A stretch of 58,703 nucleotides of DNA from Halieaceae bacterium UBA5085. Its GTDB lineage: Bacteria > Pseudomonadota > Gammaproteobacteria > Pseudomonadales > Halieaceae. The stretch is from NCBI GenBank assembly GCA_002414665.1, contig DIAF01000049.1:73337-132039 (forward strand), written 5' to 3'. Below are positions 35,803 to 45,361 of this stretch, in pieces (position 1 is the stretch's first letter; each line of letters starts with the position of its first letter). The translations under genes and the position numbers were made by a program. The notes below the pieces were generated by a model that was not told where the DNA came from, ran no database searches, and saw only the letters and a list, made by a program, of their open reading frames with translations.

Positions 35803-35851
35803 TTTGCCGGTCCGAAGCACCGCAGGGCATGCCCGCGGGCGGGAAAATCGC

Positions 35852-35857
35852 TATACT
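35852..35857 (+). promoter_or_regulatory. Candidate -10 of the cysM promoter
   Basis: TATACT lies 28 nt before the cysM ATG, after a GC-rich palindrome (GCCCGCGGGC). A good -35 is not visible, so this is tentative. Confidence 0.3.
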
Positions 35858-35884
35858 GGCCCGCCACCCGGGTTACGGTGAATC

Positions 35885-36781
35885 ATGTCCGACTATCCCA
35901 CAATTGAGCAGTGTATCGGCAACACGCCGCTGGTAAGGCTGCAGCGCCTCCCCGGCGCGACCTCGAATACTCTCCTGGCCAAGCTGGAGGGCAATAACCC
36001 TGCGGGTTCCGTGAAAGACCGTCCGGCACTGAGCATGATCGCCGAGGCCGAGGCCCGCGGCGACATACGCCCCGGTGATACGCTGATTGAAGCGACCAGC
36101 GGCAACACCGGCATCGCGCTGGCAATGGCCGCCGCCATTCGCGGTTACCGTTTGCTGCTCATCATGCCCGCGCACATGAGCAGCGAGCGCAAGCAGGCCA
36201 TGTCAGCCTACGGTGCGGAGTTGATCGAGGTGACCCAGGCTGAGGGCATGGAAGGTGCGCGAGACCTTGCCCTGAAGATGGAAGCAGAGGGCAAGGGTCG
36301 GGTGCTGAACCAGTTTGGCAACCCGGACAACCCACTGGCGCACTACCGTGGCACCGGACCGGAAATCTGGCAGCAGACCGCGGGCACGGTCACGCACTTT
36401 ATCGCGTCCATGGGCACCACCGGCACCATCATGGGTGTCTCCGCATTTCTCAAGGCGCAGAACCCGAAAATCCAGATTATCGGCCTGCAGCCCGTCGAGG
36501 GGTCTAGCATCCCCGGCATCCGCCGCTGGCCGCAGGCCTACCTGCCGGCAATTTTTGACGCGGCCCGTGTCGACCGGGTGCTGGATATTTCGCAGGAGGA
36601 ATCCGAGCACCATATGCGCCTGATGGCGCGGGAGGAAGGCATATTCTGCGGCGTATCCTCCGGTGGTGCTATTGCTGCGGCGCTGAAAATCTCCGCCGAA
36701 GTCGATAACGCGGTCATCGTTGCCATCGTCTGCGACCGCGGTGATCGCTACCTGTCCACAGGCGTTTTCGCCGCCTCCTGA
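35885..36781 (+). CDS. cysM: Cysteine synthase B (O-acetylserine sulfhydrylase)
   Basis: A 298-residue fold-type II PLP enzyme making cysteine from O-acetylserine and sulfide or thiosulfate. IGNTPLVRLQRL, GSVKDRPA with the PLP Lys44, SGNTG, GTTGTIMG and GVSSGGA are all present. The length and the CysM-type RRW segment distinguish it from CysK. It is followed by relA after 13 nt. Confidence 0.94.
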   Translation: MSDYPTIEQCIGNTPLVRLQRLPGATSNTLLAKLEGNNPAGSVKDRPALSMIAEAEARGDIRPGDTLIEATSGNTGIALAMAAAIRGYRLLLIMPAHMSSERKQAMSAYGAELIEVTQAEGMEGARDLALKMEAEGKGRVLNQFGNPDNPLAHYRGTGPEIWQQTAGTVTHFIASMGTTGTIMGVSAFLKAQNPKIQIIGLQPVEGSSIPGIRRWPQAYLPAIFDAARVDRVLDISQEESEHHMRLMAREEGIFCGVSSGGAIAAALKISAEVDNAVIVAIVCDRGDRYLSTGVFAAS

Positions 36782-36794
36782 GGCACGCTGCAGC

Positions 36795-39029
36795 ATGGTT
36801 CGAGTCCGGGAGCAATCACACCTTACGCCGACCGGCGAGATAGATCTTGAGCGCTGGCTGGCACAGTTGCCCATACTGCACCGCGAGGATGACGAGCAGC
36901 GCCTGCTCGAGGCCTGTCGCCTGGTGCGCAGCGCCAGTACCCGGCCCGGGCGCGATCTGCCGGACTGGGCCCAGAACCCGGACTGTTTTGCCGCAGGCCT
37001 GGATATCGCGCTGATTCTCGCGGAGCTGCATGTGGGCACAGATTGCCTGGTGGCCGGCATCCTGTACCGCGCCGTACGCGAAGAACGTCTCGCGCTTGAG
37101 GATGTGGAACAGCGTTTTGGGACCGGCGTCAGTCACCTGGTCAGCGGTGTGCTGCGCATGGCGGCCATCAGCGACCTGAAAACACAGATTGACTCGCCGG
37201 TACTCGGTCAGCCGCATGGCCAGAAAGACAATATTCGCAAGATGCTGGTAGCACTTGTGGACGATTTTCGCGTGGCATTGATCAAACTTGCAGAGCGCAC
37301 CTGCGCGATCCGCGCGGTGAAGAACGATGACGAAGAACGGCGCTGGCCGATCGCACGCGAAGTATTCGATGTCTATGCCCCGTTGGCACACAGGCTGGGT
37401 ATCGGCCATCTGAAGTGGGAGCTGGAGGATCTGTCCTTCCGCTACATCTACGGCGATGCCTACCGCAAGATTGCTCGCCTGCTGGACGGCAAGCGCCTCG
37501 AACGTGATCGCTATATTGCCCGGGTGACGGAGGAGCTGACGCGCGTGCTCGGCGAGGCCGGGCTGCAGTTCAATATCAGCGGCCGCGCCAAACACATATA
37601 CAGTATCTGGCGCAAAATGCAGCGCAAGGGTATCGGCTTCTCACAGGTCTACGACATTCGTGCCGTGCGTATTCTGGTGCCCGAAATCAAGGACTGTTAT
37701 GCGACCCTGGGGCTGGTGCACGGGCTGTGGCGCAATATTCCCAACGAGTTTGATGACTACATCGCAAACCCCAAGGAAAATGGCTATCGCTCGTTGCATA
37801 CCGCCGTTATCGGGCCCGAAGGGAAGATACTGGAAGTACAGATTCGCACCACCCAGATGCATGAAGAGTCCGAGCTGGGCGTCTGTGCGCACTGGCGCTA
37901 CAAGAAATCGGATGTGCCGACGAACCTCGCGAGCAGCTATGAAGAGAAAATTGCCTGGCTGCGTCAGGTGCTGGACTGGAACGAAGTCATCGGCGACAGC
38001 GGCGACATGGTTGAGCAGTTCAGCTCGGACCTGGCACAGGACCGCGTCTACGTATTCACACCTAATGGCGACGTGGTAAACCTCGCGCACGGAGCCACAC
38101 CGCTGGATTTCGCCTATCACGTGCACACTGAAATCGGCCACCGCTGTCGCGGTGCCAAGGTGAACGGTACCATTGTGCCCCTGACTTACACGCTGCAAAC
38201 CGGGGAGCGGGTAGAGATTCTCACCAGCCGCCAGGGTGTGCCCAAGCGTGACTGGTTACAGTCTGGCCTGGGCTACCTGCGTACCTCGCGGGCGCGGGCC
38301 AAGGTGCAGCAGTGGTTCAAGGCGCAAGCCCGCGAAGATAACGTGGATGCGGGCAGGCACCTGCTGGAACGCGAGTTTCGTCGCCTGGCCCTGACCAGCG
38401 TGGATTACCGTCGCGTGGCCGACAAAGTGCATATGCCAACCGTTGACGATATGTACGCGGCGGTGGGCGCCGGTGACCTCGCTTATTCCACTGTGCTGAA
38501 TGCGGCGCAGTCGCTGGTGGAGAAACGCGCGGAGCCGCAGCTGCAGGTAGCGCGGCCGGGCAGCGATCCGGTCTCCCGCGGACAGATCCGTGTGCAGGGT
38601 GTTGGCAATCTGCTGACACATATGGCCGGCTGCTGTAAACCGCTGCCCGGGGATGCCATTACCGGCTTTATCACGCGCATTCGCGGCGTCAGCATCCATC
38701 GCAGCGACTGTGCGCGCCTGCTCGGTCTGCAGGAGAGCGCGCCCGAGCGGGTGATCGAAGTCGCATGGGGTGAGTCGCCGCGAGAAAACTACGAAGTGGA
38801 TGTCGCCATCGAGGCCTATGACAGGCAGGGCCTGCTGCGTGATATCACCAACCTGTTCGCCAATGCGCGGATCAACGTCCTCGCCATTTCCACCCAGACC
38901 AACAAGAAAAAACACACCGCGACCATGCGCCTCACCGTGGAAGTGCCCGACCTTGGTGCCTTGTCCAAGCTGCTTGAGCGCATCAGCCGCCTGAGCAACG
39001 TGGTGTCCGTTGTCAGGGTTTCCGAGTGA
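36795..39029 (+). CDS. relA: (p)ppGpp synthetase RelA
   Basis: A 744-residue stringent-response synthetase. The N-terminal hydrolase region has lost the HD motif (GILYRAVREE where LLHDVVEDT would be), marking a synthesis-only RelA. The synthetase domain (RAKHIYSIWRKMQRK, QVYDIRAVRI, ENGYRSLHTAV), TGS (VYVFTPNGDVVNLAHGATPLDFAYHVH), a zinc-finger-like Cys-Cys (AGCCKPLPGD) and the ACT domain follow. ATG at 36795; the frame open before it is a shadow of cysM. Confidence 0.96.
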   Translation: MVRVREQSHLTPTGEIDLERWLAQLPILHREDDEQRLLEACRLVRSASTRPGRDLPDWAQNPDCFAAGLDIALILAELHVGTDCLVAGILYRAVREERLALEDVEQRFGTGVSHLVSGVLRMAAISDLKTQIDSPVLGQPHGQKDNIRKMLVALVDDFRVALIKLAERTCAIRAVKNDDEERRWPIAREVFDVYAPLAHRLGIGHLKWELEDLSFRYIYGDAYRKIARLLDGKRLERDRYIARVTEELTRVLGEAGLQFNISGRAKHIYSIWRKMQRKGIGFSQVYDIRAVRILVPEIKDCYATLGLVHGLWRNIPNEFDDYIANPKENGYRSLHTAVIGPEGKILEVQIRTTQMHEESELGVCAHWRYKKSDVPTNLASSYEEKIAWLRQVLDWNEVIGDSGDMVEQFSSDLAQDRVYVFTPNGDVVNLAHGATPLDFAYHVHTEIGHRCRGAKVNGTIVPLTYTLQTGERVEILTSRQGVPKRDWLQSGLGYLRTSRARAKVQQWFKAQAREDNVDAGRHLLEREFRRLALTSVDYRRVADKVHMPTVDDMYAAVGAGDLAYSTVLNAAQSLVEKRAEPQLQVARPGSDPVSRGQIRVQGVGNLLTHMAGCCKPLPGDAITGFITRIRGVSIHRSDCARLLGLQESAPERVIEVAWGESPRENYEVDVAIEAYDRQGLLRDITNLFANARINVLAISTQTNKKKHTATMRLTVEVPDLGALSKLLERISRLSNVVSVVRVSE

Positions 39030-39850
39030 GTCACGCCATCCCCGATACGCATTACACCATTGCTGACCTGCTGCGTGTGATGCAGCGCCTGCGGGATCCC
39101 GATGGTGGCTGCCCCTGGGATTTGCGGCAGGATTTTCGCAGTATCGTCCCCTCGACGCTGGAGGAGTGTTACGAACTCGCCGCCGCCATCGAGCACGGCG
39201 ACTATCCTCACGTTGCGGAAGAACTGGGCGACGTGCTGTTCCAAGTGGTTTTTTATGCGCAATTGGGTCGGGAGCAGAACCTGTTCTCTTTCGAGGAGAT
39301 TGTGCATACCTTGGTAGACAAGCTGCTGCGGCGCCACCCGCACGTCTTTGCCGACGGCGACATCGAAGGCCGGGTGGACGCGCAGTGTGAGGTCGCCGAT
39401 GTGAAGCGCAGCTGGGAAGCGATCAAGCGTGAGGAGCGTGCGGCGCGCTCGCAACGTGGTGTGCTGGATGATGTTCCGGTGGCGCTGCCGGCCTTGCCCC
39501 GCGCACAGAAGCTGCAGAAGCGTGCTGCGCTGGTGGGCTTCGACTGGCCGGATGCTCGCGCAGTGCTGGAAAAGCTCGACGAGGAGCGCAACGAACTGCA
39601 GGAGGCCATGGCGACAGGTGACTCAGCAGCGATTGCGGACGAGATGGGCGACCTGCTGTTTACCTGCGTGAACCTGGCACGCCAGCTCGGCCTTGACGCC
39701 GAGAGCACGCTGCGCCACGCATCTTCCAAATTCGAACGGCGCTTTCGTGTGATGGAGGCTGCACTGGCCGAAGCGGATGGGCGCGGGCTTGCAGCACTGA
39801 CTGCCCATGAGCTCGAGGCCCTGTGGGTGGCGGCCAAGGCGCGCGAGTAG
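39026..39850 (+). CDS. mazG: Nucleoside triphosphate pyrophosphohydrolase MazG
   Basis: A 274-residue tandem MazG protein that hydrolyses non-canonical NTPs. The first domain has GGCPWD and EECYELAAAIE, the second has DEERNELQEAM and DEMGDLLFTCVNL. GTG start overlaps the relA stop (GTGA), the conserved relA-mazG arrangement. Confidence 0.95.
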   Translation: MSHAIPDTHYTIADLLRVMQRLRDPDGGCPWDLRQDFRSIVPSTLEECYELAAAIEHGDYPHVAEELGDVLFQVVFYAQLGREQNLFSFEEIVHTLVDKLLRRHPHVFADGDIEGRVDAQCEVADVKRSWEAIKREERAARSQRGVLDDVPVALPALPRAQKLQKRAALVGFDWPDARAVLEKLDEERNELQEAMATGDSAAIADEMGDLLFTCVNLARQLGLDAESTLRHASSKFERRFRVMEAALAEADGRGLAALTAHELEALWVAAKARE

Positions 39851-39884
39851 GGGGGCTGCGCAATCCCGGCTGTCCAAGCAGGGC

Positions 39885-39913
39885 TTGTGCAAAAACCTGC
39901 CCCTGTGTATGGT
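39885..39913 (+). promoter_or_regulatory. Candidate sigma-70 promoter of adk
   Basis: TTGTGC and TATGGT are 17 nt apart in the 148-bp mazG-adk gap. It would leave an ~80-nt leader. Moderate match only. Confidence 0.35.
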
Positions 39914-39998
39914 TAGGCCCCCCGTTTGTATGGCCATATTGCTACGCTGCGCAGCGGCACGGGCCAGAGCTGCACGATAACCTCGAGGATTCACCTGC

Positions 39999-40646
39999 AT
40001 GCGATTAATACTCCTTGGCGCTCCTGGCGCCGGTAAAGGCACCCAGGCACAGTTCATTACTGAAACCTGGGGCATCCCCCAAATCTCCACAGGGGATATG
40101 CTGCGAGCTGCGGTTAAAGCCCAAACCGAACTGGGAATTGCGGCGAAGGAAGTGATGGATGCAGGTGGACTGGTGTCGGACGACATCATCATCGGTCTGG
40201 TCAAGGAGCGCATCAAGCAACCGGACTGTGCGAACGGTTTCCTGTTTGATGGCTTCCCGCGCACAATCCCGCAGGCAGAGGCCATGGTCGACGCAGGCGT
40301 TGATATTGATCACGTGGTGGAAATCGCAGTAGAAGACGAGGAAATTGTGGCGCGCCTGAGCGGGCGCCGCGTGCACCCTGCATCCGGTCGTGTGTATCAC
40401 GTGCTGCACAATCCGCCGCAGCGCGAGGGCCTGGATGATGAAAGTGGTGAGCCGCTGGTGCAGCGTGATGATGACAAGGAAGATACTATCCGCAAGCGTT
40501 TGCAGGTTTACCAGGAGCAGACGCGTCCATTGGTGCAGTTCTACCAGTCCATGACGGGGCCGCGCGCACCCGCCTGCCATCGTGTGGAGGGTGTGGGTAG
40601 CGTGGAAGACATTCGTCGCAAGGTGTTCGCGGCACTGGGCCGCTGA
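39999..40646 (+). CDS. adk: Adenylate kinase
   Basis: A 215-residue kinase that balances AMP, ADP and ATP. P-loop GAPGAGKGT, AMP-binding STGDMLR, DGFPRT and the long LID (GRRVHPASGRVYHV) without zinc cysteines, as in gammaproteobacteria. Confidence 0.97.
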   Translation: MRLILLGAPGAGKGTQAQFITETWGIPQISTGDMLRAAVKAQTELGIAAKEVMDAGGLVSDDIIIGLVKERIKQPDCANGFLFDGFPRTIPQAEAMVDAGVDIDHVVEIAVEDEEIVARLSGRRVHPASGRVYHVLHNPPQREGLDDESGEPLVQRDDDKEDTIRKRLQVYQEQTRPLVQFYQSMTGPRAPACHRVEGVGSVEDIRRKVFAALGR

Positions 40647-40834
40647 GCATTTTCAGCCGCAGCCCTCTCATCTCAGGCGCAACTCAAGCGCGCTTACTGT
40701 GCTTCTTCTACAGGCCCTGGCAGCATTGCGTTTGCCGGGGTGCGCCTGCGTTACAAATGTGCAGTTGTAAGCGCAGTTGAATATTGCTATTTTGCGAGCA
40801 ACATTGGCAACACCAACAGTTGGAGAGATCGCGT

Positions 40835-41677
40835 ATGGCAACGGCCAAAGGCAAGGCGAAAGCAAAAACCGGTACACGCAAGGCGCCGGCGAAAAAGGCG
40901 CCACGCAAGTCGGCGGCTGCTGCCTCCGCAAAGAAGGCATCAACCGCAGCCGTTGCAGAGAAGCGCGCTCGGGATGCGCTGGCAAAACTGCAGGCGACTG
41001 TTGAGTCGGAGAAGAAGGCCCTGGCCGATGCGCGCGCAAAACTCAAAGCCGCGCGCAGCGAGGCGGACGCACGCGCACACAAAGCCGCAAGCAAAACGGT
41101 GGACCGGGTTAACTCCCGCCTCGACAGTGCTCGCGCCAAGCTCGATGGCATGCGCCAGCGCGTGAAGGAACTGATTGCTGAAGCGCAGTTGGCCGCGCAC
41201 CGTGTCGCAGCCGAGGAGCGCGTTCTGGCGAAGAAGGCAGAACTCGCCGCCAAGGCTGAAGCCGACAAGGCGCGCGCGCTGGCCAAGCACGCACGTCAGT
41301 GGAGCAAAGAGCGCGCCAAGGCCGATGCCGAGAAGCTGTCGGCGTTGGAAAAGAAAGTGTTGGCGCAGTTGCGTGCAGCGGAGAAAAAGGTGGAGGCTGC
41401 TGCCAAGTCTGCGTTCGGCAAAGCCCGCAGTGGGCGCAAGTCCGTAGCATCCAGCGTGGATTCAGCGCTGTCCCGCGCGGGTAAGCCCGGCGCCAAAAAG
41501 GCGGCGGCAAAGTCCAGCGCGAAAAAGTCTGCCGGGGCCAGCGCCAAACCCAGGAAGGCCAAGGCTGCGGCGAGCAAGCCAAAGGCCGCCAAAGCCCAAG
41601 CCAAGACCAGGGCCAAGGCTGCCCCCAAAAAAGCGGCAGCCACGAAGCGTAAGGCAGCGGCCAAAAAAACGGCCTGA
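40835..41677 (+). CDS. Histone-H1-like Lys/Ala-rich DNA-binding protein
   Basis: A 280-residue protein dominated by Lys and Ala. An N-terminal basic tail (KAPAKKAPRKSAAAAS) precedes a long predicted coiled coil from about residue 40 to 215 with heptad-like Lys/Glu/Ala/Leu (EKKALADARAKLKAARSEA), and a C-terminal tail of AAAKKxA repeats like eukaryotic H1 and pseudomonad AlgP. It probably coats or compacts the chromosome. GGAGAG lies 7 nt before the ATG. Low complexity makes deeper comparison unreliable. A strong terminator follows directly, so it is the end of its unit. Confidence 0.8.
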   Translation: MATAKGKAKAKTGTRKAPAKKAPRKSAAAASAKKASTAAVAEKRARDALAKLQATVESEKKALADARAKLKAARSEADARAHKAASKTVDRVNSRLDSARAKLDGMRQRVKELIAEAQLAAHRVAAEERVLAKKAELAAKAEADKARALAKHARQWSKERAKADAEKLSALEKKVLAQLRAAEKKVEAAAKSAFGKARSGRKSVASSVDSALSRAGKPGAKKAAAKSSAKKSAGASAKPRKAKAAASKPKAAKAQAKTRAKAAPKKAAATKRKAAAKKTA

Positions 41678-41696
41678 CGCATCTTCGCACACCAGA

Positions 41697-41728
41697 CCCG
41701 CAGCGGTAGCCCGCTGCGGGTTTTTTTT
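41697..41728 (+). terminator. Rho-independent terminator after the H1-like gene
   Basis: A 10-bp stem CCCGCAGCGG/CCGCTGCGGG with a TAGC loop, followed by eight T. It sits 20 nt past the stop and just before the convergent mobA end. Confidence 0.93.
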
Positions 41729-41746
41729 GCTTGCAACCTGCTTGCG

Positions 41747-42310
41747 TCAGTCGAAGGCGTCGGGGGTGTTGCAGTTGAGAAAGTCAGGGCCGCTGAATTC
41801 AACCGTGACAGTATGCTGTAATGCGTACCACCCCTGCACCGAGCGACCTCCTGACCCCAAATAGTCCGAGAGCCCGGCCAGTACACGAGGGCGCAGGACG
41901 GCATGCAGGTAGTGTGCGCACCCGGCGGCTGACGCGTAGGCGATGTCAGCCTCGGGAGAGGCGTCCAGCGCATGCAGCAGACGCTCGCCCAGGTTCAGGG
42001 GCAGTAAGGGTGTGTCGCAAGGTGTCACGAGCAGCAGCGATGACCTGATCTCGGGCAGTGAGCGCAAACCCGCGAGAGGTCCGCCAGCGTCTGTAAGGTC
42101 GCTGAAAACCCGGTCCGCGTAGCCTCTGTAGTCATCCCTGTTGCGATTACAGTTGATCCACAGTTCACCCACCTGCGGGCGCAAGCGTGCGGCGACCTGT
42201 GCGATCAGTGGTTTTCCGCGCCAGTGCTGCAGTCCCTTGTCCCGGCCGCCCAAGCGCAGTCCTGCACCACCCGCCAGTATCACGCCGGTGAGACGTGTAT
42301 CGCCCTGCAT
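41747..42310 (-). CDS. mobA: Molybdenum cofactor guanylyltransferase MobA
   Basis: A 187-residue nucleotidyltransferase that adds GMP to molybdopterin. LAGGAGLRLGGRDKGL is the GTP-binding loop, with GPLAGL and TPCDTPLLP downstream. I start it at an ATG; a TTG three codons earlier is better spaced from GAGAGG and is possible. No other moco gene is nearby. Family firm. Confidence 0.92.
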   Translation of the reverse strand: MQGDTRLTGVILAGGAGLRLGGRDKGLQHWRGKPLIAQVAARLRPQVGELWINCNRNRDDYRGYADRVFSDLTDAGGPLAGLRSLPEIRSSLLLVTPCDTPLLPLNLGERLLHALDASPEADIAYASAAGCAHYLHAVLRPRVLAGLSDYLGSGGRSVQGWYALQHTVTVEFSGPDFLNCNTPDAFD

Positions 42311-42339
42311 ATTATTCAACGGTTTCAGACCCTCTCAGG

Positions 42340-42368
42340 TTCAGGCTGCTGGCTGGCTGTGAGATAAT
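42340..42368 (+). promoter_or_regulatory. Candidate sigma-70 promoter of tsaB-uppP
   Basis: TTCAGG and GATAAT are 17 nt apart in the divergent mobA-tsaB gap, ~65 nt before the tsaB ATG. Confidence 0.4.
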
Positions 42369-42432
42369 CGTACATTACAGTGGCTTCGCGTGCGCGCGGC
42401 CGGTGCTGTCACATGTCTCGTGTAGCGAACCC

Positions 42433-43131
42433 ATGACAAGTATTCTCGCCATTGATACCTCTACCGACGCCTGCTCCGTTGCACTGTGGGATAGCGACAC
42501 CGTGCGTGTTCTGCTGGAGCATGCGCCGCGCCGCCACAACCAGCTCCTGTTGGGTATGCTGCGTGAACTGTTGCCGCAAGGCCCCGGTGGTCTCGATGCC
42601 GTAGCCTATGGTTGTGGCCCCGGTTCCTTCACCGGCCTGCGCATTACGGCCAGCGCCGCGCAGGGCATTTGTTACGCTGCACAATTGCCCGCTCTGCCAG
42701 TATCCACGCTCGCCGCGCAGGTTCAGTCTGCAATTCGCCTCGGGCTGGCAGGTGAGGGCGACTGGGTGTTGAGCACCCTGGACGCACATATCAACGAGCT
42801 GTACTGGGCCCTGTACCAGGTCGTTGATGGCCTGCCCCATGCGGCGTCTGCAGCGTCAGCCTGTCGCCCGGGGGAACTGGTTCTTCCGGTGGAGGAGCCG
42901 CTGGTCGCGGTGGGCAGTGGCCTGCACTATCTCGAACAGCTGCCAGGCAGCTGTCAGGCCCGCTTCAGCGCCGTCCACGGTGAGTTACTGCCGAGTGCCG
43001 AGGATATCCTGCCGCTTGCCCAGCGAGCCTTTCTGGCAGGGGAGTGGCAGTCCGCCGAAGCGATTTGCCCGGTCTATGTGCGCGATGAGGTGCGCTGGAA
43101 GAAGCTCGCCGAACAGGGGCCGCGCAGCTGA
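42433..43131 (+). CDS. tsaB: tRNA t6A-modification protein TsaB
   Basis: A 232-residue TsaB, the scaffold partner of TsaD in making N6-threonylcarbamoyladenosine in tRNA. ILAIDTSTDACSVAL at the start and GCGPGSFTGLRI are the signature. Frame open upstream lacks a ribosome site. Its stop overlaps the uppP ATG by one base (TGATG). Confidence 0.95.
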   Translation: MTSILAIDTSTDACSVALWDSDTVRVLLEHAPRRHNQLLLGMLRELLPQGPGGLDAVAYGCGPGSFTGLRITASAAQGICYAAQLPALPVSTLAAQVQSAIRLGLAGEGDWVLSTLDAHINELYWALYQVVDGLPHAASAASACRPGELVLPVEEPLVAVGSGLHYLEQLPGSCQARFSAVHGELLPSAEDILPLAQRAFLAGEWQSAEAICPVYVRDEVRWKKLAEQGPRS

Positions 43132-43931
43132 TGGATGTGCTACAGGCCATGTTCCTCGCTTTCCTGCAGGGCGTTACAGAGTTCCTGCCCATCTCCAGTT
43201 CCGCACATTTGGTCATTCCCTCGCTGGTGCTGGGCTGGCAGGATGAGGGCCTGACCTTTGACGTTGCCGTGCACGTGGGCACCCTGCTTGCCGTAGTACT
43301 CTATTACCGGCGCGATCTCTGTGCCATGGCGGGTAGCTGTCTCGGGCTGCTGCAGGGCCGGGGAACGAATGCGGACACGCGCCTGGTGCTGTATCTGGCC
43401 CTGGCCACCGTGCCCGTCTGCGTGGTTGGCTTCCTCGCAGACGAATTCATCGAATCGCAGCTGCGCACATTGCCCGTCATTGCGACGACCACGCTGCTGT
43501 TCGGCCTGCTTCTGGGGCTGGCGGATCGACATGCCCGGCACGCCTCGTCCTTCGCGACGCTCACCTTGGGTATCGCCCTGGCGATCGGGCTTGCTCAGGC
43601 CCTGGCGCCTGTGCCGGGTGTCTCTCGCTCGGGTGTGACGTTGACGGCGGGCCTGCTGCTGGGTCTGGATCGCAGCACAGCGGCGCGCTTTGCCTTTCTC
43701 CTGTCAATACCGGTTATTGCCGGTGCAGGGTTGTTGAAGGGCGTCCAACTGGTGCAGGCGAGTGCGCCGGTGGATTGGGTGCTGATGCTCTCTGCTGCCC
43801 TGTTGGCGGCAGTCACCGCCTATGCCTGTATCGGCCTGTTCCTGCGGTTGCTGGAACGGGTTGGCCTTATGCCCTTCGTGTACTACCGCATCGCACTGGC
43901 TGCGGTGTTGTATGCGTTGTGGCTGTTTTAA
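43131..43931 (+). CDS. uppP: Undecaprenyl-diphosphatase UppP (BacA-type)
   Basis: A 266-residue polytopic membrane phosphatase recycling the peptidoglycan lipid carrier. LQGVTEFLPISSSAHL and PGVSRSGVTLTAGLLLGLDR are the paired active-site motifs. Translationally coupled to tsaB. Confidence 0.97.
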   Translation: MDVLQAMFLAFLQGVTEFLPISSSAHLVIPSLVLGWQDEGLTFDVAVHVGTLLAVVLYYRRDLCAMAGSCLGLLQGRGTNADTRLVLYLALATVPVCVVGFLADEFIESQLRTLPVIATTTLLFGLLLGLADRHARHASSFATLTLGIALAIGLAQALAPVPGVSRSGVTLTAGLLLGLDRSTAARFAFLLSIPVIAGAGLLKGVQLVQASAPVDWVLMLSAALLAAVTAYACIGLFLRLLERVGLMPFVYYRIALAAVLYALWLF

Positions 43932-43957
43932 TGTTGTTTCAAGGAGACGCAGCATCC

Positions 43958-45265
43958 ATGGATGTCGATCAGTTCAACCGCGAGTTGCTGGCCTTTCTCG
44001 CCGCCGCCAGTACGCCGTTCCACGCGGTTAGCGCCTTGGCGAGCCGGTTGCAGACCGCGGGGTTCAGCCCGCTGCAATCAGACCAGGTCTGGTCGCTGGA
44101 GCCGGGTGGGCGCTACTACCTGACGCGCAACGACAGCTCTATTGTCGCATTTACCCTCGGTTCCGAGGCTGCTCCCGAGCACGGCATGCGTATGGTGGGC
44201 GCGCATACCGACAGTCCCTGCCTGATGGTCAAGCCCACACCGGAGAAGCGGCGCGCGGGTTATTTCCAGCTGGGTGTGGAGGTCTACGGCGGTGCGTTGC
44301 TCAACCCCTGGTTCGACCGTGATCTGTCGCTCGCGGGGCGCGTCAGCTATGCCGATCAGGCCGGTGCACTGCGCACCGCCACAGTGGATTTCCGTCGCCC
44401 GCTGGCGGTCATCCCCAGCCTTGCCATCCACCTCGACCGCGAGGCCAACCAGTCGCGCAGCATCAACCCGCAAACAGACATCCTGCCGGTGCTGGCGCTG
44501 CGGGCTGAGCCGGGCACGCCGTCATTCCGGGAACTGCTGCGCGATCGCCTGCTGGTGGAGCATCCGGACTGCGGTGTGCGGGAAGTACTGGACTACGAGC
44601 TCTGCTTCTACGATACGCAGCCCCCGGCGCTGGTGGGGTTACACGAGGAGTTCATCGCCTCGGCCCGCCTCGATAATCTGCTGAGTTGTTTCACCGGGCT
44701 GCAGTCACTGCTCGCGGCAGACGGACGGCAGAGCTGTCTCCTGGTCTGCAATGATCACGAGGAGGTGGGCAGCCTGTCCACCTCGGGTGCCCAGGGCCCC
44801 ATGCTGCTTTCCACCCTGCGGCGGCTGGTGCCGGATGAGGTGACGCTGGCGCAACTGGTGTCTAACTCACTGATGATTTCCGCAGACAACGCCCACGGCA
44901 TTCACCCGAACTACGCCGACAAGCACGATGATAACCACGGCCCGCTGCTGAATGCCGGTCCGGTCATCAAGATCAACGCCAATCAGCGCTACGCCACCAA
45001 TGCGGAGACCGCGGGCCTGTTCCGACTGCTGGCGAAGGAGGAGGGCGTGGCAGTGCAGAGTTTTGTGGTCCGCTCTGACATGGGCTGCGGCAGTACGATT
45101 GGCCCGATTACCGCCGGTGGCACGGGTATCCGCACACTGGATGTCGGTGTCCCCACGTTCGCCATGCACTCGGTTCGTGAGTTGGCCGGACGCGACGATG
45201 CCGCACAGCTGTCACGGGTTTTGCAGCGTTTTTACAATCACCCCGGCAGGCTGACGCCAGCGTAA
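43958..45265 (+). CDS. apeB: M18-family aspartyl-type aminopeptidase
   Basis: A 435-residue zinc aminopeptidase. MVGAHTDSPC gives the first metal His/Asp, DNLLSCFTGL and NDHEEVGS the bridging Asp and Glu pair, and GIRTLDVGVPTFAMHSVRE the last His. Such M18 enzymes form tetrahedral dodecamers. Start is an ATG 11 nt after AAGGAG; an ATG nine codons earlier is open but sits on the uppP end. Confidence 0.93.
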   Translation: MDVDQFNRELLAFLAAASTPFHAVSALASRLQTAGFSPLQSDQVWSLEPGGRYYLTRNDSSIVAFTLGSEAAPEHGMRMVGAHTDSPCLMVKPTPEKRRAGYFQLGVEVYGGALLNPWFDRDLSLAGRVSYADQAGALRTATVDFRRPLAVIPSLAIHLDREANQSRSINPQTDILPVLALRAEPGTPSFRELLRDRLLVEHPDCGVREVLDYELCFYDTQPPALVGLHEEFIASARLDNLLSCFTGLQSLLAADGRQSCLLVCNDHEEVGSLSTSGAQGPMLLSTLRRLVPDEVTLAQLVSNSLMISADNAHGIHPNYADKHDDNHGPLLNAGPVIKINANQRYATNAETAGLFRLLAKEEGVAVQSFVVRSDMGCGSTIGPITAGGTGIRTLDVGVPTFAMHSVRELAGRDDAAQLSRVLQRFYNHPGRLTPA

Positions 45266-45361
45266 GCTCGCCCCTGATGCGCCGCGCGCACGTAGCCACT
45301 GCCGGGTGCACAGGATAAACTTGCGGCCGCAGCTGTTTGGCCGTCAATGGACAGGATATTC

